A DNA stretch of 64,000 nt from assembly GCA_017621075.1 (NCBI GenBank), contig JAGATV010000052.1:26138-90137 (forward strand), given 5' to 3'. How positions within the stretch are numbered: position 1 is the stretch's first letter; each line of letters begins with the position of its first letter. Below, piece after piece: positions 36,260 to 45,070 of the stretch. The notes beneath the pieces are model-generated. The model was not told where the DNA came from. It worked only from the letters and a program-made list of their open reading frames with translations, and searched no databases. The DNA is from Lachnospiraceae bacterium (lineage in GTDB: Bacteria > Bacillota > Clostridia > Lachnospirales > Lachnospiraceae). Both the position numbers and the translations under genes were made by a program.

Positions 36260-37456
36260 TTACAGGGTGATGTCCATATTGGTGCGGTCATTGTAGGCTT
36301 CCAGGATACTGTGGATCTTGTCGGTGGTAGCCATGACATTGGAAAGGGAAGCATCGTGGTTCATGAAGTCGATCAGGGAAGCGATGAACTTGCTCATGTC
36401 GGCCTCGATGAAATAAGGTCTGCTATAGAGCTCCGGAGGCAGGTAAGTCAGGTCGGTGGTGACTACCTTATCAAAGTAGCCCTTTTCATAAGCTTCGTCA
36501 AAGGACTTCAGACCCTCTGTGAAAAGGCCGAAGGTACAGCAGATGAATACGCGCCTTGCGTTCATTTTTTTAAGCTGTTTTGCAGTGTCCAGCATACTTC
36601 CGCCGGAGGAGATCATATCGTCGATGATGATCACATCCTTGCCGTCGATATTGTCCCCCAGAAATTCGTGGGCGACAATGGGATTCTTGCCGTTTACGAT
36701 GGTGGAGTAATCCCTTCTTTTGTAGAACATACCGGTGTCTACACCCAGGACGGTGGCAAAATAGATGGCTCTGTCAAGGGCGCCCTCATCGGGGCTGATG
36801 ACGATCAGATGCTCCTTGTCCACCAAAAGATCGTCCTCGGAATTTAGGAGGGCCTTGATGAACTGATAAGGGGGCATGAAGTTGTCGAAACCGTTTAGCG
36901 GGGTAGCATTCTGGACCCGGGGATCATGGGCGTCAAAGGTGATGAAATTGCTGATGCCCATATTGCGCAGTTCCTCCAGTGCAAGGGCACAGTCTAAGGA
37001 TTCCCTTGCATTTCTCTTGTGCTGTCTGCCTTCGTAGAGGAAGGGCATGATGACATTGATGCGGCTTGCCTTGCCGTTGCAGGCGGCGATCACACGCTTT
37101 AGATCCTGATAATGATCATCGGGAGACATGTGGTTGGTATAGCCGTTCATATTGTAGGTGATGCTGTGATTACATACATCTACCAGGATAAAGACATCTT
37201 TGCCGCGGATGGAATCATCGATAACGGCCTTTGCCTCGCCGCTGCCGAAGCGGGGGATATTTACATCCAGCAGGTAATTTTCTTCGATGTATCCGTGAAA
37301 GGCGGGATCGTTCTTTACCTTGTCATTGTGGATGCTCTTGCGAAACTCCACCAGATAATCGTTGATCCTTTGTCCCATGCGCTCGAATGAGGGCAGTGCA
37401 ACGATCTTTAGGGGCGCTACGGGCATTGCATTTTCAAGTTCATGTAAATTGGGCAT
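36260..37456 (-). CDS. prs: Ribose-phosphate pyrophosphokinase (long form)
   Basis: A 398-residue PRPP synthetase that makes the phosphoribosyl donor used by TrpD, purine, pyrimidine and NAD synthesis. The PRPP-binding loop V-I-I-I-D-D-M-I-S-S-G-G-S is near 277-289, and the first-domain P-F-L-Y-E-G-R-Q-H-K-R replaces the usual P-Y-x-x-x-x-R-Q-D-R. It is about 80 residues longer than the common 315-residue enzyme, with an extended N-terminus and an insert near 60-110. This long form appears in several anaerobe lineages. Its promoter overlaps a divergent one. Confidence 0.93.
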   Translation of the reverse strand: MPNLHELENAMPVAPLKIVALPSFERMGQRINDYLVEFRKSIHNDKVKNDPAFHGYIEENYLLDVNIPRFGSGEAKAVIDDSIRGKDVFILVDVCNHSITYNMNGYTNHMSPDDHYQDLKRVIAACNGKASRINVIMPFLYEGRQHKRNARESLDCALALEELRNMGISNFITFDAHDPRVQNATPLNGFDNFMPPYQFIKALLNSEDDLLVDKEHLIVISPDEGALDRAIYFATVLGVDTGMFYKRRDYSTIVNGKNPIVAHEFLGDNIDGKDVIIIDDMISSGGSMLDTAKQLKKMNARRVFICCTFGLFTEGLKSFDEAYEKGYFDKVVTTDLTYLPPELYSRPYFIEADMSKFIASLIDFMNHDASLSNVMATTDKIHSILEAYNDRTNMDITL

Positions 37457-37506
37457 TTCTATTCCTCCAAATGGAACTTTTTCTCAAAAGTAAAAGTACA
37501 TAATAA

Positions 37507-37535
37507 TTTATAACATTCCGGTAGTGACACGTCAA
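37507..37535 (-). promoter_or_regulatory. Promoter of prs
   Basis: Read on the minus strand: TTGACG (37535-37530), a 17-base spacer and TATAAA (37512-37507). Confidence 0.75.
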
Positions 37536-37552
37536 GAAATTTCTTGTACAAT
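37524..37552 (+). promoter_or_regulatory. Promoter of the DUF512 gene, overlapping the prs promoter
   Basis: GTGACA (37524-37529), a 17-base spacer and TACAAT (37547-37552). Its -35 lies inside the prs promoter, directly beside the prs -35 element. Confidence 0.65.
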
Positions 37553-37576
37553 GGAACAATAAGGAGTAGATGAGAC

Positions 37577-38887
37577 ATGCAGAAAAAAAAGCAGCATATC
37601 GTAAAGGAAATCAAGCCGGGCAGCATTGCGGCCGAGCTGGAAATAGAGCCGGGGGACAAGATCCTTTCTATTGATAATACCGAGATAGAGGACATTTTCG
37701 ATTACCAGTTCCTGATACAGGACGATTATATTGAAGTACTGGTGGAAAAGCCGGACGGGGAGCAGTGGCTTTTGGAGATCGACAAGGAGTTTGACGAGGA
37801 CCTGGGAATAGAATTTGAGAACGGTCTTATGGATGAGTACAGGCACTGTCACAATCAGTGCATTTTCTGCTTTATCGATCAGATGCCGAAGGGAATGAGG
37901 GACACCCTGTACTTTAAGGATGATGATTCCAGACTGTCCTTTCTCCAGGGAAATTATGTGACTTTGACCAATATGTCGGATCACGATATCGACAGGATCT
38001 GCCGGTATCACCTGTCGCCCATCAATATTTCCTTCCAGACCATGAATCCTGATCTTCGATGCAAAATGTTAAACAACCGGTTTGCGGGGGAGGCCCTTAA
38101 GAAAGTGGACACCCTGTATGAAGCCGGCATAAGCATGAACGGGCAGATCGTTCTGTGCAAGGGCATAAACGACGGAGAAGAATTGGAATACAGCATCACA
38201 CAACTGATGAAATATGCACCCCGGCTGGAGAGCGTATCGGTGGTCCCGGTAGGGCTTTCCAAGTACAGGGAAGGGCTGTATCCCCTGGAGCCTTTTGAAA
38301 AAGAGGATGCAAGAAAAGTGCTTGATCTGATCCACCGCTATCAGGCAGTCTGTATGGAAAGTTTCGGTCTGCATTTCATCCATGCAAGTGATGAATGGTA
38401 TATCCTGGCGGAGGAGGAACTGCCGGAGGAAGAGCGCTATGACGGCTATCTGCAGTTGGAGAACGGCGTCGGCATGCTGCGGCTTCTGATGAATGAGTTT
38501 CAGGAAGCGCTTAAGGAGAAAAAGGCGCACCGCACAAAGCGGATCTCCATGGCTACCGGACGGCTGGCGTATCCCTATCTGAAACGGATGTGTGAGGAGA
38601 TCATGGAACGATATCCGGATATCAGGATCAACCTGTATGATATCCGCAATGATTTCTTTGGGGAGAAGATCACGGTCAGCGGTCTTCTGACGGGACAGGA
38701 CATCCGGGACCAGCTAATGGGAAAGGACCTGGGAGAAGCCCTGCTTTTGCCCCAGAATGTACTGCGGAGCGGCGAGAGCGTATTCCTGGATGACCTGACG
38801 GTGGCAGATTTGGAAAAAACTTTACAAGTGCCCATTATTATTGTAAAATCAAGCGGATATGATCTTTTTGATGCGATCGTCTCATAG
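37577..38887 (+). CDS. PDZ-radical SAM protein with DUF512 domain
   Basis: A 436-residue protein. A small PDZ-like domain (about 1-75, G-S-I-A-A-E-L-E-I-E-P-G-D) is followed by a radical SAM core with the cluster motif C-H-N-Q-C-I-F-C-F near 93-101, and the DUF512 region (about 250-436). It is encoded upstream of der in many Clostridia. The reaction is unknown. AAGGAG precedes the ATG by 12 bases. Confidence 0.88.
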   Translation: MQKKKQHIVKEIKPGSIAAELEIEPGDKILSIDNTEIEDIFDYQFLIQDDYIEVLVEKPDGEQWLLEIDKEFDEDLGIEFENGLMDEYRHCHNQCIFCFIDQMPKGMRDTLYFKDDDSRLSFLQGNYVTLTNMSDHDIDRICRYHLSPINISFQTMNPDLRCKMLNNRFAGEALKKVDTLYEAGISMNGQIVLCKGINDGEELEYSITQLMKYAPRLESVSVVPVGLSKYREGLYPLEPFEKEDARKVLDLIHRYQAVCMESFGLHFIHASDEWYILAEEELPEEERYDGYLQLENGVGMLRLLMNEFQEALKEKKAHRTKRISMATGRLAYPYLKRMCEEIMERYPDIRINLYDIRNDFFGEKITVSGLLTGQDIRDQLMGKDLGEALLLPQNVLRSGESVFLDDLTVADLEKTLQVPIIIVKSSGYDLFDAIVS

Positions 38888-38929
38888 AGACGGGATGCTT
38901 TGAATGAGAAGAAAAGAAGGAGGTAAGAC

Positions 38930-40270
38930 ATGGCAGAAAGAAAGAAAAAGCCGATCGTGGCAGTGGTAGGAAGGCCCAACGTGGGAAAATCCACCCTGTT
39001 CAATGCGCTTGCCGGAGAGAAGATTTCTATTGTAAAAGATACGCCGGGGATTACCAGGGACCGTATTTATGCAGATATTACATGGCTGGACAGGATCTTT
39101 ACCCTGATCGATACGGGCGGTATCGAACCGGACAGCAACGATGTCATTTTATCCCAGATGAGAGCCCAGGCGGAAATCGCCATGGAGACTGCGGACGTGA
39201 TCATCTTTCTGGTGGATGTGAAACAGGGACTGGTGGATGCGGATTCCAAGGTGGCAGATATGCTGCGTCGTTCCCGCAAGCCGGTGGTACTGGTGGTAAA
39301 TAAAGTGGACAGCTTTGACAAATATATGACGGATGTGTATGAGTTCTACAATCTGGGGATCGGGGACCCACATCCCATATCGGCTGCCAACAGACTGGGG
39401 ATCGGCGATATGCTGGAGGTGGTGGCATCCTACTTCCCGGAGGATACGGAAGAGGAAGAAGAGGATGAAAGACCCAGGGTGGCCATCGTTGGAAAGCCAA
39501 ATGTTGGCAAATCCTCCCTGATCAATAAGCTGTTGGGGGAAGAGCGGCTGATCGTATCCGATATCGCAGGTACGACCAGGGATGCGGTGGATACAGAGGT
39601 GACCTATAACGGCAAAGAATATGTGTTCATTGATACGGCAGGACTTCGCAGGAAGAACAAGATCAAGGAAGATCTGGAGCATTATATGATCCTTCGCACT
39701 GTCAGCGCCGTGGAACGCTCAGAGATCGTGGTGTTGGTCATTGACGCAAAAGAAGGTGTCACGGAGCAGGATGCCAAGATCGCAGGCATCGCCCATGACA
39801 GAGGAAAGGCTGTGATCATCGCAGTGAACAAGTGGGATGCCATCGAGAAGGATGACAAGACCATTTACCGGTTCACGGAGAAGGTCCGCAACATCTTATC
39901 CTTTATGCCTTATGCGGAGATCCTCTTCATCTCGGCAAAGACCGGACAGAGACTTCCCAAACTCTTTGAGACCATCGACATGGTGAGCGAGAATCATGCC
40001 ATGAGAGTGGCAACCGGTGTGCTCAACGAGATCATGACAGAGGCGGTGGCAATGCAGCAGCCGCCCTCCGATAAAGGCAAGATCCTGAAGCTTTACTATA
40101 TCACCCAGGTATCGGTAAAACCGCCTACCTTTGTGATCTTTGTCAATGACAAGGAACTGATGCACTTTTCGTACACCAGATATATTGAGAATCAGATCCG
40201 GGAGTCCTTTGGCTTCAAGGGTACACCGCTTCGGTTCATCATAAGAGAACGAAAGGAAAACAGTAAATAA
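38930..40270 (+). CDS. der: Ribosome biogenesis GTPase Der (EngA)
   Basis: A 446-residue double GTPase needed for 50S assembly. G domain 1 has G-R-P-N-V-G-K-S-T (near 15) and D-T-G-G-I; G domain 2 has G-K-P-N-V-G-K-S-S (near 187), D-T-A-G-L and N-K-W-D. A C-terminal KH-like domain ends in [16 protein letters not shown] precedes the ATG. The stop codon shares one base with the plsY start. Confidence 0.97.
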   Translation: MAERKKKPIVAVVGRPNVGKSTLFNALAGEKISIVKDTPGITRDRIYADITWLDRIFTLIDTGGIEPDSNDVILSQMRAQAEIAMETADVIIFLVDVKQGLVDADSKVADMLRRSRKPVVLVVNKVDSFDKYMTDVYEFYNLGIGDPHPISAANRLGIGDMLEVVASYFPEDTEEEEEDERPRVAIVGKPNVGKSSLINKLLGEERLIVSDIAGTTRDAVDTEVTYNGKEYVFIDTAGLRRKNKIKEDLEHYMILRTVSAVERSEIVVLVIDAKEGVTEQDAKIAGIAHDRGKAVIIAVNKWDAIEKDDKTIYRFTEKVRNILSFMPYAEILFISAKTGQRLPKLFETIDMVSENHAMRVATGVLNEIMTEAVAMQQPPSDKGKILKLYYITQVSVKPPTFVIFVNDKELMHFSYTRYIENQIRESFGFKGTPLRFIIRERKENSK

Positions 40271-40953
40271 TGGAACGTATTGTATGTATTTTGATCGGTT
40301 ATGTATTTGGGCTGTTCCAGACAGCATATTTTTACGGAAAGTCAAAGGGGATCGATATCAGGGAGCATGGGAGCGGCAATGCGGGTACTACCAATGCCCT
40401 GAGGGTGCTTGGCAAAAAGGCCGGTGCCATCGTTCTGGCAGGAGACTGCCTGAAATGTATGGCTGCAGTGTGGATCGTGAGACTGATCTTCGGGGCAAGC
40501 CATCCGGATACGATCTGGCTCTTATGCCTGTATGCGGGCGCCGGTGCCATTTTGGGACATAACTTTCCTTTTTACATGCATTTCAAGGGAGGGAAAGGAA
40601 TTGCTGCAACTGCAGGACTGATCCTTTCTTTCCATCCTTATTTCATCATTACGGGAGTGGTGGTATTTTTCGGACTGTTCTTCACTACCCATTATGTATC
40701 CCTGGGATCATTGATGGTCTATGCAGCGTTTATGATACAGCTTGTGGTCTGCGGGCAGACAGGTCTGTTTGAGGGCATGACCCAGATGCAGCTTTTGGAG
40801 ATGTACGGCGTGGGAGCATTCCTGACGATCATGGCTTACTGGAAGCACCGGGAGAATATCGCAAGACTGTTGAAGGGTGTGGAGAGAAAGACTTATCTGA
40901 CCAAGAAGAACAAGTTGGATGTGGAACAGACAGAAGCAAAGGAACAGGTATAG
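40270..40953 (+). CDS. plsY: Acyl-phosphate:glycerol-3-phosphate acyltransferase
   Basis: A 227-residue membrane enzyme that acylates glycerol-3-phosphate using the acyl-phosphate made by PlsX. The motifs are G-S-G-N-A-G-T-T-N-A-L-R, G-H-N-F-P and G-G-K-G-I-A, with five to six hydrophobic segments. The C-terminal 25 residues are charged and extend beyond the family core. It sits just before gpsA, which makes its substrate. Confidence 0.96.
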   Translation: MERIVCILIGYVFGLFQTAYFYGKSKGIDIREHGSGNAGTTNALRVLGKKAGAIVLAGDCLKCMAAVWIVRLIFGASHPDTIWLLCLYAGAGAILGHNFPFYMHFKGGKGIAATAGLILSFHPYFIITGVVVFFGLFFTTHYVSLGSLMVYAAFMIQLVVCGQTGLFEGMTQMQLLEMYGVGAFLTIMAYWKHRENIARLLKGVERKTYLTKKNKLDVEQTEAKEQV

Positions 40954-40971
40954 GAACAGGAGGGTATGGCA

Positions 40972-41982
40972 ATGGCAAAAGTATGTGTTCTTGGAGGCGG
41001 GACATGGGGGATCGCACTGGCTCTCCTGCTTTATAAAAATGGTCATGAAGTTACCGTGTGGTCTGCACTTTCCACGGAAATAGAAATGCTCAGCACCGCA
41101 CACGAACATAAGATGCTTCCCGGAGTGAAGCTTCCGGAGGACATGATCTTTACCACGGATGACAAAGAGGCGGTAAAGGGTAAGGATCTGTTGATCATGG
41201 CTGTGGCAAGCTCCTTTACCAGGACCACGGCCCGACGGATCAGCGGACTGGTAGAACCCGGACAGAAGATCGTCAACGTGGCAAAGGGAATTGAGGAAAA
41301 TACTTTGATGACACTGTCCCAGATCGTGGAGGAAGAAATCCCCCGGGCGGATGTTGCGGTTCTGTCCGGTCCTTCCCATGCGGAGGAAGTGAGCCGTGGA
41401 ATCCCTACCACCATTGTGGTTGGGGCAAAGAGCAGGGCTACGGCAGAGTATCTGCAGAATCTTTTTATGAATGAGGTGTTCCGTGTCTACACAAGCCCCG
41501 ATATCCTGGGGATCGAGCTGGGCGGCTCCTTAAAGAATGTGGTGGCGCTGGCGGCCGGTATTGCCGACGGTCTTGGGTATGGTGATAATACCAAGGCTGC
41601 GCTTATCACCAGGGGCATTACGGAAATCGCAAGGCTCGGGACTGCCATGGGCGGCAAGTTTGAGACCTTCTGCGGCCTCACAGGTATCGGCGATCTGATC
41701 GTCACCTGCGCCAGCATGCATTCCCGCAACAGGCGGGCAGGCATTCTGATCGGTCAGGGCAAGACTATGGAGGAAGCCATGAAAGAGGTCCAGATGGTGG
41801 TGGAAGGCGTGTATTCCGCCAAGGCTGCCATGGGGCTGGCAAAGAAATACAACGTGCAGCTTCCCATTATTGAACAGGTGAATGCAGTGTTGTTTGAAGG
41901 AAAAAGTGCTGATCAGGCAGTGAGGGATCTGATGCTTCGGGACAAGAAGCTCGAGGTGTCCGACATCCCATGGCCGGAGTGA
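40972..41982 (+). CDS. gpsA: Glycerol-3-phosphate dehydrogenase [NAD(P)+]
   Basis: A 336-residue enzyme that reduces DHAP to sn-glycerol-3-phosphate for phospholipids. It has the N-terminal Rossmann loop G-G-G-T-W-G, S-G-P-S-H-A-E-E-V, the catalytic Lys in S-L-K-N-V and G-L-T-G-I-G-D-L. ATG 40972 sits 7 bases after GGAGGG; ATG 40966 is too close to it. The der-plsY-gpsA order is common in Firmicutes. Confidence 0.96.
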   Translation: MAKVCVLGGGTWGIALALLLYKNGHEVTVWSALSTEIEMLSTAHEHKMLPGVKLPEDMIFTTDDKEAVKGKDLLIMAVASSFTRTTARRISGLVEPGQKIVNVAKGIEENTLMTLSQIVEEEIPRADVAVLSGPSHAEEVSRGIPTTIVVGAKSRATAEYLQNLFMNEVFRVYTSPDILGIELGGSLKNVVALAAGIADGLGYGDNTKAALITRGITEIARLGTAMGGKFETFCGLTGIGDLIVTCASMHSRNRRAGILIGQGKTMEEAMKEVQMVVEGVYSAKAAMGLAKKYNVQLPIIEQVNAVLFEGKSADQAVRDLMLRDKKLEVSDIPWPE

Positions 41983-42010
41983 CTTGGCGGCTGCCGGGAC
42001 TTGATATTTG

Positions 42011-43264
42011 TCAGGTGGAAATATCTACATGGTCCCAGTCTTCGCCACAGATCAGCCAGTTTAACGCCTTGTGGCGTTCCATGACTACGCCGCCATTCAT
42101 ACCGGCGGGGGCGGGCAGTCCGTGGATGCGGGTGCCCACACAAGCCCAATCCATGCGATAGATCAGGTCGGCTTCCTGCAACAGTTCTGCCTGGCTGCGG
42201 GGGGCTGCATCCTGCACCAGGGCTTCCACAGTCTGGTGTTCATGCATGGTGCGGACTACACCGGGGACATCACAGATATGATCTGGGAAGAACAGCTCCT
42301 TTTCATAGCCAAGTGCCCAAAGCATGACCATTAAGGGCTCATACTGCCATGCAAACTGGATCTGTTCATTCTCCGAGGAGTCATCATTTTCCAAATAGTC
42401 CTTTTCCTTGGGAGAGAAGTACATCTCTGCGTGAAAAGAACGGATGATGGGTTTCACAAATTCTCTTGCTTCTGAAATGGTTTTCTTATCCCCCAAAAGG
42501 CATTCACTGTATAAAGCTACGATCAACAAAGCGGCAGCGCGTCCGGCAATTTCTTCCGTGGTGCGAAAGTGCGCATCTTCCTCGCTTTCAATCAAAGGCA
42601 GCCATTCGGTCACATGGATATGGCGGTCGCGGAGCAATTTCAGGCTCTCATCGCGGCGACGCAGGGAAGAGGCAGGAGCGCCATTGAAAAAGTCAGCGGG
42701 AAGCGGCTGCTCGCAGGGCATGAACCATTCTAACTGACTGTTGCCGCTCTGATCTAAGACCACCTTGCCGTCTTCGTTGATAATGGTAGTGGCCTCGTCT
42801 GTAAGAAGCAGGCCGTGCACCTTGGAGGTGACTGCATAAAGAGGCTGAAGCAGCATGTCTTCGGTCACGGAATCTTCCGGTCCGGGATAGCTGCATTTCA
42901 GAAAAATAAAGCCTTTGGAGCGCAGGAGCTGGTGGATGACATTGATCTTGATATCTGTGTGCGCAGTTTCCAGAGAAGCTGTATAGCCGCAGACACTATT
43001 TGCCTGTTTTTGGATAAATTCCTTGCACTCATCCCCTAAGTCCTGACCATAGGTGACCACTTGGACGGACAATTCTCCGTTTCGCAGAGTGCCGTTATTG
43101 ACACCGCTGTCTGCAAGCAGGGTGCCGAAGACAGAGTCAAAGGCTTTAAGCATGGTATTGCTGTTTTTCTCCATACAGAGTATGTAAAGCTTTTTTTCTA
43201 CAAAAGCGGGAGTGTCGGTTCCTGTTTTTTCTTTCTCTTTCTTAAAGCGGTCAAAAAGTCCCAT
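42011..43264 (-). CDS. DUF4272 family protein
   Basis: A 417-residue soluble protein. The second half (about 205-400: R-R-R-D-E-S-L-K-L-L, R-T-T-E-E-I-A-G-R, W-Q-Y-E-P-L-M-V-M-L-W-A-L-G) matches what I know of the DUF4272 family. The N-terminal half begins with a charged M-G-L-F-D-R-F-K-K-E-K and is not recognised. Function unknown. It follows metF after 15 bases, with AAGGAA overlapping the metF stop, so the two are probably co-transcribed. Confidence 0.78.
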   Translation of the reverse strand: MGLFDRFKKEKEKTGTDTPAFVEKKLYILCMEKNSNTMLKAFDSVFGTLLADSGVNNGTLRNGELSVQVVTYGQDLGDECKEFIQKQANSVCGYTASLETAHTDIKINVIHQLLRSKGFIFLKCSYPGPEDSVTEDMLLQPLYAVTSKVHGLLLTDEATTIINEDGKVVLDQSGNSQLEWFMPCEQPLPADFFNGAPASSLRRRDESLKLLRDRHIHVTEWLPLIESEEDAHFRTTEEIAGRAAALLIVALYSECLLGDKKTISEAREFVKPIIRSFHAEMYFSPKEKDYLENDDSSENEQIQFAWQYEPLMVMLWALGYEKELFFPDHICDVPGVVRTMHEHQTVEALVQDAAPRSQAELLQEADLIYRMDWACVGTRIHGLPAPAGMNGGVVMERHKALNWLICGEDWDHVDIST

Positions 43265-43279
43265 AGTACATATTCCTTT

Positions 43280-44134
43280 CTAGCGGATGGCATTTACGAT
43301 CTCAGCGGTGGTCTTAGGCTTGTTCATGGAATAAATATGGATGCCGTCCACCTGATTGGCTTTCAGGTCCAGGATCTGTCGGATGGCATAATCGATGCCG
43401 GCTTTCCGGATATCCTCCGGATCGTCTCCGTATTTGGCAACGATGTCAGCCAGTTCCTTGGGAATGCTGGAACCGGAGAGGGTGATGGTAGTGCCGATCT
43501 GCTTTGGGGTGGTGATAGGCATGATCCCTGCGCAGATAGGGAGAGTGATCCCCTTTTTGTCGGCCTTTTCCCGGAAATTGTAAAAATAGTCATTGTCAAA
43601 GAAAAGCTGGGTGATAAAAAATTCCGCACCGGCTTCCTGCTTGTATTTTAAATTGTTCAGATCGGTCTCCAGACTGAAACACTCGTAATGCTTTTCCGGA
43701 TAGCAGGCGCCTGCAAGGTGCAGGTCGGTATTTTCCTTTAAAAAGCCCATCATATCGCTTGCGTGTGCAAAGTCACGGGAGGTATACTGTTCATCGGTCA
43801 TGTCCTTGGGACGGTCGCCGCGCAGAGCGAGGACGTGGGACACATTGGCCTGTTTCAGTTCCCCGGCTACTGTGAGAAGGGCATCCTTTTTGCAGCCAAC
43901 ACAGGTCATATGTGCCAGGGCATCGATGTGAAGGGTGTTCTGGATATAATCTGCGATGTCCACTGTCTTTTTGGAACGGCTGCCGCCGGCACCGTAAGTG
44001 ACGCTGATGAAGTCGGGGCCCAGAGCGCCCAGGGAATCCAACACCTGGAAGGCGGCTTCAAATTCGCCGTCTTTTTTGGGCGGGAATACTTCAAAAGAAA
44101 GTGTCTGTTTGTGCTGTAATAAATCTTTTATCAT
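43280..44134 (-). CDS. metF: 5,10-Methylenetetrahydrofolate reductase
   Basis: A 284-residue TIM-barrel reductase that makes 5-methyl-THF for methionine synthesis or the Wood-Ljungdahl methyl branch. Visible motifs are S-F-E-V-F-P-P-K near 14, S-V-T-Y-G-A-G-G, L-A-L-R-G-D and the Q-L-F-F-D region. The C-terminal regulatory domain of eukaryotic enzymes is absent, as expected. No metV-type zinc partner gene is adjacent. Confidence 0.95.
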   Translation of the reverse strand: MIKDLLQHKQTLSFEVFPPKKDGEFEAAFQVLDSLGALGPDFISVTYGAGGSRSKKTVDIADYIQNTLHIDALAHMTCVGCKKDALLTVAGELKQANVSHVLALRGDRPKDMTDEQYTSRDFAHASDMMGFLKENTDLHLAGACYPEKHYECFSLETDLNNLKYKQEAGAEFFITQLFFDNDYFYNFREKADKKGITLPICAGIMPITTPKQIGTTITLSGSSIPKELADIVAKYGDDPEDIRKAGIDYAIRQILDLKANQVDGIHIYSMNKPKTTAEIVNAIR

Positions 44135-44159
44135 GGTATGTAGAGCCCTTTCTGAAAAA

Positions 44160-44188
44160 AATATAGTTCTTTCTTGATTTTAGAACAA
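44160..44188 (-). promoter_or_regulatory. Promoter of metF-DUF4272
   Basis: Minus strand: TTGTTC (44188-44183), a 17-base spacer and TATATT (44165-44160). It overlaps the divergent MoxR promoter. Confidence 0.6.
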
Positions 44189-44202
44189 GAATATCGTAAC
44201 AT
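44174..44202 (+). promoter_or_regulatory. Promoter of the MoxR-VWA pair
   Basis: TTGATT (44174-44179), a 17-base spacer and TAACAT (44197-44202), 44 bases before the chosen start. Confidence 0.5.
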
Positions 44203-44245
44203 GAAGATGTGTAATTTTCAAGAAAAATGCGAAACGAGGATAGAT

Positions 44246-45061
44246 ATGGGAACACAGGAATTTCAGGGAACCAATGACTATGTGGCAAGTGAAGAACTGA
44301 TGGCAAGCGTGAACATTGCCATTGCGTTAAAGAAGCCTCTTCTCATCAAGGGAGAGCCCGGCACCGGCAAGACGCAGCTTGCGGATGCGGTGGCCAGAGC
44401 CCTTGGCAAGAAATTGATTATATGGAATATCAAGTCCACCACCAAGGCCCAGGAGGGGCTTTATGTGTATGATACCATCCAGCGTCTCTATGACGGGCAG
44501 TTCGGTGAGGAAGGTGTGGATGACATTGCCCGGTATATCAAGCTGGGCAAGCTGGGAGAAGCTTTTGACAGTGACGAACAGGTGGTGCTTCTGATCGATG
44601 AGATCGACAAAGCGGATCTGGAGTTCCCCAATGACCTTCTGTGGGAGTTGGACCGGATGGAGTTTTACATCAATGAGACAAAGCGCACGGTAAAAGCAAA
44701 ACATCGTCCCATCGTGATCATTACCTCCAATGCGGAAAAGGAACTGCCGGATGCGTTCCTGCGCCGCTGCATCTTCCATTATATTGATTTTCCGGATGAA
44801 GCGCTGATGGAGCAGATCGTCAGGGTGCATTTCCCCGATGTGGAGGAGCATCTCTTGAAGAATGCCATGGAGGCGTTTTACGATATCCGCAGGATCCGGG
44901 ATCTTAGAAAAAAGCCCAGCACTTCTGAATTGATCGACTGGGTCAATGCATTGCAGATCGGAGGAATCCCGGCAGATACCATAAGGAGTGCCCTTCCCTT
45001 TATCGGGGTAGTGGTGAAGAAGGACGAGGATCTGGAACTGGTGAAGCATTCCGAATGGTAG
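44246..45061 (+). CDS. MoxR-type AAA+ ATPase
   Basis: A 271-residue AAA+ ATPase. Walker A is G-E-P-G-T-G-K-T (near 37-44), Walker B L-L-I-D-E-I-D-K-A, and sensor 1 I-I-T-S-N-A-E-K-E-L-P-D-A-F-L-R-R-C. MoxR ATPases act as chaperones with VWA proteins to mature or load metal cofactors or to remodel complexes; the VWA partner is encoded 9 bases downstream. ATG 44246 has GAGG 7 bases upstream; earlier in-frame ATGs lie near the promoter. Confidence 0.92.
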   Translation: MGTQEFQGTNDYVASEELMASVNIAIALKKPLLIKGEPGTGKTQLADAVARALGKKLIIWNIKSTTKAQEGLYVYDTIQRLYDGQFGEEGVDDIARYIKLGKLGEAFDSDEQVVLLIDEIDKADLEFPNDLLWELDRMEFYINETKRTVKAKHRPIVIITSNAEKELPDAFLRRCIFHYIDFPDEALMEQIVRVHFPDVEEHLLKNAMEAFYDIRRIRDLRKKPSTSELIDWVNALQIGGIPADTIRSALPFIGVVVKKDEDLELVKHSEW

Positions 45062-45070
45062 GTGTGAGAT

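Noticed and set aside
36218-36847. A 209-codon open frame on the + strand opposite prs
   Set aside because: It is the antisense shadow of the well-supported prs gene, lacks a ribosome binding site and shows no recognisable domain.
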